Origin: JAWXUC01 sp044432975
GTDB lineage: Bacteria; Pseudomonadota; Alphaproteobacteria; RF32; CAG-239
Direction of reading: 5' to 3'
Assembly: GCA_044432975.1 (NCBI GenBank)
Contig: JAWXUC010000020.1
Location: 1 to 18,293 of the forward strand
DNA length: 18,293 nucleotides
Positions 13,438 to 18,293 of the stretch are shown here, piece by piece. A model generated the notes under the pieces. It saw nothing but the letters and a program-made list of their open reading frames with translations, searched no databases and was not told the origin of the DNA. Made by a program: the position numbers and the translations under genes. Within the stretch, counting starts at the first letter, position 1. The number at the start of each line of letters is the position of its first letter.

Positions 13438-14339
13438 ACAGCTTTAATTTCTGCAATAATTTCTTGTTTAGAAGGAAACTCTGTTATTTTTGCAGAACCT
13501 AATTTTTTGAATGTGCGAGCTTTAGATAATTTATCAAATGCGATTAAGTCTTCAAGAACATCTTTCATGTCATGTAAAGCTATTGAATTTGGACCGTCTG
13601 ACATAGCCATGTCTGGATTGTCATGTGTTTCAATGAATGCAGCTGCTGCGCCAACTGATACAGCTGCGCGAGCTAGTACTGGAGCATATTCTCTTTGACC
13701 GCCTGTTGATGCGCCTTTGCCTCCTGGTTGTTGAACACTGTGAGTGGCATCAAAAATTATTGGGCAACCTGTATCTTTAGCCATTTGTGAGATGCCTCTA
13801 AAATCAGTAATCAATGTATTATAACCAAAAGAAGTTCCTCTTTCTGTTATACAAACATTAGAGTTTCCTGAATCGGTTACTTTTTTGATGATGTTAGGCA
13901 TATCCCAAGGGGCTAAAAATTGTCCTTTTTTTACATTTACGATTTTACCTGTTTTTGCAGCCGCAACAACTAAGTCTGTTTGGCGACATAAAAAAGCAGG
14001 GATTTGTAACATGTCTACATAAGGTGCTATTTTGGCGCATTGCTCAACTTCATGAACGTCTGTTACGATTGGGCAGCCAAAACGTTCTTTAATTTCTTGA
14101 AAAGTTTCAATACCTTTTTCAATACCAACACCTCTGGCGCCGTTTATTGAAGTTCTGTTTGCTTTGTCAAAAGAAGCTTTAAAGATATAGTTCATTCCTA
14201 ATTCTTTGGTTATTTTAACCATTTCTTCTGCAATCATTATTGCATGTTCTTTGCTTTCTATTTGGCAAGGGCCACACAATAGAGCTAATGGTAATTCGTT
14301 GCCGATTTCAAAGTTGCCTATTTTAATCTTGTTTTGCAT
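13434..14339 (-). CDS. kdsA: 3-deoxy-8-phosphooctulonate (Kdo-8-P) synthase
   Basis: Condenses phosphoenolpyruvate with arabinose-5-phosphate to Kdo-8-phosphate, the first committed step toward LPS inner-core Kdo, in the cytosol. The 301-residue TIM-barrel protein has GPCQIES (23-29), FKASFDKANRTSINGARG (53-70), DVHEVEQ, IPAFLCRQTDL, NVKKGQFLAPWDMPNI, DATHSVQQPGG (197-207) and ETHDNPDMAMSDGPNS (237-252). Cys25 in the GPCQIES position, with His200, Glu237 and Asp248, matches the metal-dependent class (as in Aquifex); E. coli has Asn at the cysteine position. AAGGA lies 9 bases upstream of the ATG. The start overlaps the RHH gene by 17 bases, and the stop overlaps the transferase by 4 bases. 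Proximity to an envelope-modifying cassette is suggestive but on the opposite strand. Confidence 0.95.
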   Translation of the reverse strand: MQNKIKIGNFEIGNELPLALLCGPCQIESKEHAIMIAEEMVKITKELGMNYIFKASFDKANRTSINGARGVGIEKGIETFQEIKERFGCPIVTDVHEVEQCAKIAPYVDMLQIPAFLCRQTDLVVAAAKTGKIVNVKKGQFLAPWDMPNIIKKVTDSGNSNVCITERGTSFGYNTLITDFRGISQMAKDTGCPIIFDATHSVQQPGGKGASTGGQREYAPVLARAAVSVGAAAAFIETHDNPDMAMSDGPNSIALHDMKDVLEDLIAFDKLSKARTFKKLGSAKITEFPSKQEIIAEIKAV

Positions 14340-14538
14340 TGGTATATGTCCTTAATATGTAAACTCTTATTGCGCTAGAAAGGTTAGAGTCTTTTTTGTT
14401 TTTATCTATTTCTGTTATTAATTTATTCACACTTATTTTATTTTGTCTAGCATTTTTTTTAATTTCTTCAAAAAATTCTTCTTCTAGAGTAATAGATGTT
14501 TGGTGTTTGCCCGCAATTAAGACTGATATTTTTTTCAT
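14323..14538 (-). CDS. Ribbon-helix-helix DNA-binding protein (RHH_4 type)
   Basis: A 71-residue protein matching the alphaproteobacterial RHH_4 pattern. A strand region GKHQTSITLEEEFFEEI (10-26) is followed by helix ARQNKISVNKLITEID (30-45) and a conserved NLSSAIRVYIL (52-62). Members are predicted DNA-binding dimers using the paired N-terminal strand; targets are generally unknown. The start overlaps sspB as ATGA and the end overlaps kdsA by 17 bases, so it is co-transcribed between them. It could autoregulate this operon. It is not an obvious antitoxin, since no toxin gene adjoins it. Confidence 0.82.
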   Translation of the reverse strand: MKKISVLIAGKHQTSITLEEEFFEEIKKNARQNKISVNKLITEIDKNKKDSNLSSAIRVYILRTYTNAKQD

Positions 14539-14972
14539 TTTTTTGCTTTTCTAAAGGCATCTATAGAAACAACTTCAGCGATTGGTTTTGGGGTTTTCAT
14601 TTTGTTCTCTGTTTCTAAACTTTCAAAAGATAAGCCAAATTTTGCTGAAGGGTCTGCAAAATATATAACGGCATCAAAGTCTATGGTCAGACGTTGTGGA
14701 ATGCCGCCAAAGCTTAAATCTACAGAAAAATAATCATCTCTAACCTCTAGGTTGTCAAATTGATGTTGTAAAATTATAGTCATTTCTTCTGGATATTGAC
14801 TTAACAAATGGGGGGGTAAGTTTGCTCCACCAGTGTTGGTTTTGAATGTTATAAAAAAGTGATGCTCACCAATTGGTCCTTGTTCTTGAACCATTTTAAG
14901 AGAATCTTTTACAACATTTTTTAATGATTTTTCAATTAGTTTATCATAGTTTATTGTGTCTTGAATTTCCAT
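14535..14972 (-). CDS. sspB: SspB-family ClpXP adaptor (alphaproteobacterial type)
   Basis: Adaptor that delivers ssrA-tagged and other substrates to the ClpXP protease. The 145 residues include the SspB-fold core (HHFFITFKTNTGGANLPPHL 37-56, then YPEEMTIILQHQFDNLEV and DYFSVDLSFGGIPQRLTIDFDAVIYFADPSAKFGL). A flexible linker leads to the C-terminal ClpX-binding-like tail AEVVSIDAFRKAKK (132-145), as in Caulobacter SspB-alpha. The conserved FDAV...FxDPS segment supports the assignment. GAGG sits 6 bases before the ATG on the minus strand. It is the first gene of the sspB-RHH-kdsA unit, divergent from rpsL. Confidence 0.9.
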   Translation of the reverse strand: MEIQDTINYDKLIEKSLKNVVKDSLKMVQEQGPIGEHHFFITFKTNTGGANLPPHLLSQYPEEMTIILQHQFDNLEVRDDYFSVDLSFGGIPQRLTIDFDAVIYFADPSAKFGLSFESLETENKMKTPKPIAEVVSIDAFRKAKK

Positions 14973-14991
14973 TTTATACCTCTTTTGTCAT

Positions 14992-15019
14992 ATAATAATA
15001 TAAGTGTAAAAAAATGCAA
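14992..15019 (-). promoter_or_regulatory. Predicted promoter of the sspB operon
   Basis: On the minus strand TTGCAT (15019-15014) and TATTAT (14997-14992) have a 16-base spacer. The start would fall near 14985, just before the ribosome site GAGG. The same -10 hexamer is predicted for rsmB and rpsL. Confidence 0.35.
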
Positions 15020-15052
15020 TAAAAAGAATCACTTGAATCGCAAAAGAATCTC

Positions 15053-15080
15053 TTGACAAAACCTTTTTTATATATATTAT
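15053..15080 (+). promoter_or_regulatory. Promoter of the str operon (rpsL-rpsG-fusA-tuf)
   Basis: A consensus TTGACA (15053-15058) is followed after 16 bases by TATTAT (15075-15080). The predicted start is near 15087, leaving a leader of about 56 bases. The perfect -35 fits a highly expressed ribosomal operon. Confidence 0.7.
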
Positions 15081-15088
15081 CCGCACTA

Positions 15089-15107
15089 ACCGCCGCAATT
15101 TTGCGGT
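15089..15107 (+). promoter_or_regulatory. Leader hairpin upstream of rpsL
   Basis: ACCGC (15089-15093) pairs with GCGGT (15103-15107) across nine bases. An alternative pairing is CCGCAA with TTGCGG around two T residues. It stands at the predicted 5' end of the str mRNA and is GC-rich against its surroundings. It may stabilise the mRNA or take part in ribosomal-protein feedback; no long T run follows immediately. Confidence 0.4.
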
Positions 15108-15142
15108 AGGTTTTGTTTAATTTTAAAAAAAAGGAAATAGTG

Positions 15143-15514
15143 ATGCCTACAATTAATCAGTTAATTCGTAAATCACGAACACCCAAAGTGAAAAGAAACA
15201 AAGTTCCCGCTTTGAAAGCTTGTCCACAAAAACGCGGTGTTTGCACAAGGGTTTATACAACAACCCCTAAAAAACCAAACTCAGCGCTTCGTAAAGTGGC
15301 TCGTATTCGCTTGACAAACGGCTTTGAAGTAATCAGCTACATCCCTGGTGAAGGTCATAACCTACAAGAACACTCAGTGGTGCTGATTAGAGGAGGCCGT
15401 GTAAAAGATTTACCTGGTGTTCGTTATCATATTATTCGCGGTACCTTGGATACTCAAGGTGTGGCTAAACGTCGTAAACGTCGTTCTTTATACGGCGCGA
15501 AAAGACCTAAATAG
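15143..15514 (+). CDS. rpsL: 30S ribosomal protein S12
   Basis: Decoding-centre protein of the small ribosomal subunit. The 123 residues match S12 end to end: MPTINQLIRKSR, TTTPKKPNSALRKVAR (39-54), GEGHNLQEHSVVLIRGGRVK and the terminal RRSLYGAKRPK. The lysines associated with streptomycin response are wild type (Lys43 in TPKKPNS and Lys88 in GRVKDLPG), and Asp89, the methylthiolation site, is present. The start at ATG 15143 is set by AAGGAAA (15131-15137); an in-frame TTG at 15113 would add ten residues foreign to S12. It is the first gene of the str operon. Codon choice includes more C-ending and CGT codons than the genes to the left, as expected for high expression. Confidence 0.98.
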   Translation: MPTINQLIRKSRTPKVKRNKVPALKACPQKRGVCTRVYTTTPKKPNSALRKVARIRLTNGFEVISYIPGEGHNLQEHSVVLIRGGRVKDLPGVRYHIIRGTLDTQGVAKRRKRRSLYGAKRPK

Positions 15515-15525
15515 GAGAATTTTAC

Positions 15526-15996
15526 ATGTCACGTCGTCATGCTGCCGTTAAAAGGCAAATACTACCAGATGCTAAATATGGTGATAAGGTAGTAGCAAAA
15601 TTTATTAATAGTGTTATGGAAGACGGCAAAAAAGCCGTTGCAGAAAAAATTGTTTATTCTGCTTTTGACATTATTGCAAACAAATCTAAACAAGACGCAA
15701 TTAAAGTTTTTACTGAAGCTTTAGACAACGTTAAACCTTTGGTTGAAGTTAGATCTCGTCGTGTTGGTGGTGCAACTTACCAAGTTCCTTGTGAAGTTCG
15801 TCAAGACCGTCGTCAAGCTCTTGCAATCAGATGGGTTATCGGTGCTGCTCAAAAACGTTCAGAAACTACAATGACTGATCGTCTTGCTAATGAATTATTA
15901 GATGCTTTTGCTAACAAAGGATCTGCCGTTAAAAAACGTGAAGATACTCACAAAATGGCTGAAGCAAATAAAGCATTTTCTCACTTTAAGTTTTAG
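15526..15996 (+). CDS. rpsG: 30S ribosomal protein S7
   Basis: Primary 16S rRNA 3'-domain binder that nucleates assembly of the 30S head and lies near the E site. The 156 residues are standard S7 length: MSRRHAAVKRQILPDAKYGD, then VMEDGKKAVAEKIVY, VEVRSRRVGGATYQVPCEVR and LANELLDAFANKGSAVKKREDTHKMAEANKAFSHFKF. In E. coli S7 is the translational repressor of this operon; whether that applies here is not visible. AGGAG (15514-15518) overlaps the end of the rpsL stop codon region and lies 7 bases before ATG. Confidence 0.98.
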   Translation: MSRRHAAVKRQILPDAKYGDKVVAKFINSVMEDGKKAVAEKIVYSAFDIIANKSKQDAIKVFTEALDNVKPLVEVRSRRVGGATYQVPCEVRQDRRQALAIRWVIGAAQKRSETTMTDRLANELLDAFANKGSAVKKREDTHKMAEANKAFSHFKF

Positions 15997-16008
15997 GAGA
16001 TTTATTAA

Positions 16009-18105
16009 ATGGCTAGAACACATAAATTGGAAATGTATAGAAATATTGGTATCATGGCTCACATCGATGCTGGTAAAACAACAACAACAGAACGTATCTT
16101 GTATTATACAGGTAAGTCTCACAAAGTAGGTGAAGTGCATGATGGTGCTGCAACTATGGACTGGATGGAACAAGAACAAGAACGTGGTATTACAATTACT
16201 TCTGCGGCTACTACTGCTTATTGGCATGACCACAGAATTAACATCATCGACACTCCAGGACACGTTGACTTCACTATTGAAGTTGAACGTTCTTTGCGTG
16301 TGCTTGATGGTTCTGTAACTGTATTCGATGGTGTTGCTGGTGTTGAACCTCAATCAGAAACTGTTTGGAGACAAGCAGATAAATATGGTGTGCCTCGTAT
16401 CTGTTTTTGTAATAAAATGGATAGAATCGGTGCTAACTACTACCGTTGTGTAGATATGATTAGAGATAGACTTGGTGCTCGTCCTATGACTATGCATATG
16501 CCTATCGGTGCTGAATCTGAATATAAAGGTTTTGTTGAAATCTTAGAAAAACGTGCGGTTATTTGGGAAGGCGATGAGCCAGGTGCTAAATTTGATTATC
16601 ACCCAATTCCTGAAGATATGAAAGCACAAGCAGATGATTATTATAGTCAATTGGTTGAAATGGCTGTTGAAATGGATGATCAAGCTATGGAAGATTACTT
16701 AGAAGGTAAAGAAATTTCTATAGAAACAATCAAAAAATGCATCAGAAAAGGTACAATTTCTAGCTCTTTCGTACCAGTATTCTGTGGTTCTGCATTCAAA
16801 AACAAAGGTGTTCAACAAATTTTGGACGCTGTTATTGATTACTTGCCATCTCCATTGGATATTCCTGCAACTAAAGGTGTTAATCCTGATACTGAAGAAG
16901 AAATGGAAAGAAAGTCATCAGATAGCGAACCATTTGCTGCTCTTGCATTCAAAATTATGAATGACCCATTCGTAGGTTCTTTAACATTTGCTCGTATTTA
17001 TTCTGGTAAAGTTGAAGCTGGTTCTTATGTTTATAACTCTGTTAAAGACAAAAAAGAACGTGTTGGTCGTATGTTGTTAATGCATGCAAACAAACGTGAA
17101 GAACTTAAAGAAGCTTATGCTGGTGATATAATCGCTCTTGTTGGTTTGAAAGACACTACAACTGGTGATACTATTTGTGATAGTTCTAAACCTGTTATTT
17201 TAGAAAGAATGGAATTCCCAGATCCAGTTATCGAATTGGCTGTGGAACCAAAAACTAAAGCTGACGTTGAAAAAATGGGCTTAGCTCTTTCTAGATTAGC
17301 TATGGAAGATCCTTCATTTAGAGTTCAATCAGATCAAGAATCTGGTCAAACTATTATTAAAGGTATGGGTGAACTTCACTTAGAAATTATCGTTGATAGA
17401 CTTAAAAGAGAATTTAAAGTTGAAGCTAACGTTGGTGAACCTCAAGTTGCTTACCGTGAAACAATCACTGGTAGCGCTGATATTGACTATACTCACAAGA
17501 AACAATCTGGTGGTGCTGGTCAGTTCGCTCGTGTTAAAATCAAATTTGAACCTATGGAAGGTCATGTTGGCTTTGAATTTAACAACACTGTTGTTGGTGG
17601 TAACGTTCCAAAAGAATATATCCCTGGTGTTGAAAAAGGTTTGAAATCAGCTATGGAAGCTGGTGTAATTGCAGGGTTCCCTGTAACTGGCGTTAAATGT
17701 ACTCTTTATGATGGTGCATACCATGACGTTGACTCTAACGTTATGTGTTTTGAAATCGCTGGTCGTGCTGCATTCCGTGATGGTATGCGTCAAGCTACAC
17801 CAAAACTTTTAGAGCCTATGATGAAAGTAGAAGTTGTTACTCCTGAAGAATATATGGGAGATATTATCGGTGATTTGAACTCACGTCGTGGTTTGGTTAG
17901 CGGTATGGATCAACGTGCAAATGCTAGAGTTATTGATGCAAATGTACCACTTTCTAATATGTTTGGTTATGTTAATACTTTACGTTCTTTATCTCAAGGT
18001 CGTGCACAATTTACAATGGTATTCAGCCATTATTCAGAAGTGCCAAAAGACGTTGTAGAAAAAGTTAAAACTAAAAACGGAAAAGCTATTAACGTAGACG
18101 ATTAA
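16009..18105 (+). CDS. fusA: Elongation factor G
   Basis: GTPase that drives ribosomal translocation and, with ribosome recycling factor, recycling. It is a full-length 698-residue protein with all G motifs: AHIDAGKT (18-25), switch II DTPGHVDF (81-88) and NKMD (135-138). Switch I includes ERGITITSAAT. Domains II-V are intact, with the domain IV HKKQSGGAGQFARVKIKFEP segment and the C-terminal domain V (GLVSGMDQRANARVIDANVP, then GRAQFTMVFSHYSEVP). The single typical copy in the str operon with complete motifs indicates the canonical factor rather than an EF-G2. AGGAG (15995-15999) is 9 bases before the ATG and overlaps the rpsG stop. Confidence 0.98.
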   Translation: MARTHKLEMYRNIGIMAHIDAGKTTTTERILYYTGKSHKVGEVHDGAATMDWMEQEQERGITITSAATTAYWHDHRINIIDTPGHVDFTIEVERSLRVLDGSVTVFDGVAGVEPQSETVWRQADKYGVPRICFCNKMDRIGANYYRCVDMIRDRLGARPMTMHMPIGAESEYKGFVEILEKRAVIWEGDEPGAKFDYHPIPEDMKAQADDYYSQLVEMAVEMDDQAMEDYLEGKEISIETIKKCIRKGTISSSFVPVFCGSAFKNKGVQQILDAVIDYLPSPLDIPATKGVNPDTEEEMERKSSDSEPFAALAFKIMNDPFVGSLTFARIYSGKVEAGSYVYNSVKDKKERVGRMLLMHANKREELKEAYAGDIIALVGLKDTTTGDTICDSSKPVILERMEFPDPVIELAVEPKTKADVEKMGLALSRLAMEDPSFRVQSDQESGQTIIKGMGELHLEIIVDRLKREFKVEANVGEPQVAYRETITGSADIDYTHKKQSGGAGQFARVKIKFEPMEGHVGFEFNNTVVGGNVPKEYIPGVEKGLKSAMEAGVIAGFPVTGVKCTLYDGAYHDVDSNVMCFEIAGRAAFRDGMRQATPKLLEPMMKVEVVTPEEYMGDIIGDLNSRRGLVSGMDQRANARVIDANVPLSNMFGYVNTLRSLSQGRAQFTMVFSHYSEVPKDVVEKVKTKNGKAINVDD

Positions 18106-18116
18106 TAATAACAATA

Positions 18117-18146
18117 TCTAGCACTTTCTTGCCTGAGGGTGCTAGA
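18117..18146 (+). promoter_or_regulatory. Hairpin in the fusA-tuf intergenic gap
   Basis: TCTAGCAC (18117-18124) pairs perfectly with GTGCTAGA (18139-18146). The 14-base loop contains a possible small inner stem (CC-TGA-GG). A run of six T residues begins about 13 bases later, too far for a classical terminator. It may be a partial attenuator, RNA-processing site or stability element that sets tuf apart from fusA. Confidence 0.55.
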
Positions 18147-18179
18147 AGATATTTAATATTTTTTATAAGGAAAAATAAA

Positions 18180-18293
18180 ATGGCAAAAGAAAAGTTTGAG
18201 CGCAATAAGCCTCACTGTAATATCGGAACAATCGGTCACGTTGACCATGGTAAAACTTCATTAACAGCAGCTATTACAAAAGTATTAGCAGAA
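18180..18293 (+). CDS. tuf: Elongation factor Tu, N-terminal part (3' end outside window)
   Basis: GTPase delivering aminoacyl-tRNA to the ribosome. Only 38 codons are visible before the window ends: MAKEKFERNKPHCNIG followed by the P-loop GHVDHGKTSLT (19-29). AAGGA (18167-18171) is 8 bases before the ATG. It is the last gene of the canonical rpsL-rpsG-fusA-tuf order. A 74-base gap with a hairpin precedes it. Confidence 0.97.
   Translation, partial: MAKEKFERNKPHCNIGTIGHVDHGKTSLTAAITKVLAE

Noticed and set aside
14323..14538. RHH protein as antitoxin of a toxin-antitoxin pair
   Set aside because: Neighbours are sspB and kdsA, with no toxin-like gene; the sequence fits the RHH_4 housekeeping-type pattern.
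15113..15142. TTG 15113 as the rpsL start
   Set aside because: S12 begins with MPTINQL at ATG 15143, which has its own ribosome site; the extension is leader RNA.
14973..15142. Riboswitch or tRNA in the sspB-rpsL gap
   Set aside because: Only promoters and one short hairpin are visible; no tRNA-like cloverleaf or known riboswitch core was recognised.
15898..16353. Minus-strand ORF opposite rpsG/fusA
   Set aside because: Shadow of highly conserved translation genes; Ser/Phe/Cys-rich with no recognisable feature.

Overview
The window reads as chromosomal DNA of a low-GC, flagellated, Gram-negative alphaproteobacterium. The evidence is an SspB of the alphaproteobacterial type with a C-terminal ClpX-binding-like tail, an RHH_4-type ribbon-helix-helix protein next to it, an alphaproteobacterial-style short flagellin, KdsA (so Kdo-containing LPS), an AsmA-family envelope protein and a SufE. 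Base composition is strongly AT-rich, and third codon positions are mostly A/T except in the translation genes at the right end. The uncultured gut-type AT-rich Alphaproteobacteria would fit, but that placement is inference. No insertion sequence, CRISPR array, tRNA or rRNA was seen, and no stretch over 300 bases lacks a gene.

Layout. (1) 2-505 is the 3' end of a flagellin gene, ending in a strong intrinsic terminator. It is convergent with rsmB (563-1771, minus). (2) 1861-5479 is a tightly overlapping plus-strand operon: a HepT/MntA pair (HEPN RNase-like plus minimal nucleotidyltransferase), an RluA-family pseudouridine synthase and an AsmA-family protein. Its promoter overlaps the divergent rsmB promoter. 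(3) 5476-8191 (minus) runs from a membrane protein with several PAS-like domains and no kinase domain, through an unrecognised highly charged protein, to sufE. (4) 8254-9796 (plus) is tsaB (t6A tRNA modification) overlapping an orphan beta-class DNA methyltransferase. It is convergent with mutT (9786-10166, minus). (5) 10297-13437 (plus) is a compact three-gene cassette: a 64-residue membrane protein with a YIDPGTGS motif, a kinase-like/methyltransferase fusion and an LtaS/EptA-like membrane transferase. (6) 13434-14972 (minus) is sspB, an RHH regulator and kdsA, overlapping end to end. (7) 15143 to the window end is the str operon: rpsL, rpsG, fusA and the start of tuf.

How it works together. 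Most of the window is housekeeping: rRNA methylation and pseudouridylation, tRNA t6A, translation factors, Fe-S assembly, LPS Kdo, adaptor-directed proteolysis and nucleotide sanitation. Three parts look accessory or poorly described: the small protein/kinase-like methyltransferase/transferase cassette, probably modifying an envelope or extracellular polymer; the kinase-less PAS protein with its charged neighbour; and the HepT/MntA module translationally coupled to rluC and asmA.

Gene packing is extreme. Adjacent genes commonly overlap by ATGA or 8-17 bases. Three convergent pairs overlap at their stop codons, so at least one terminator (for kdsA) appears to lie inside the coding sequence of the opposing gene.
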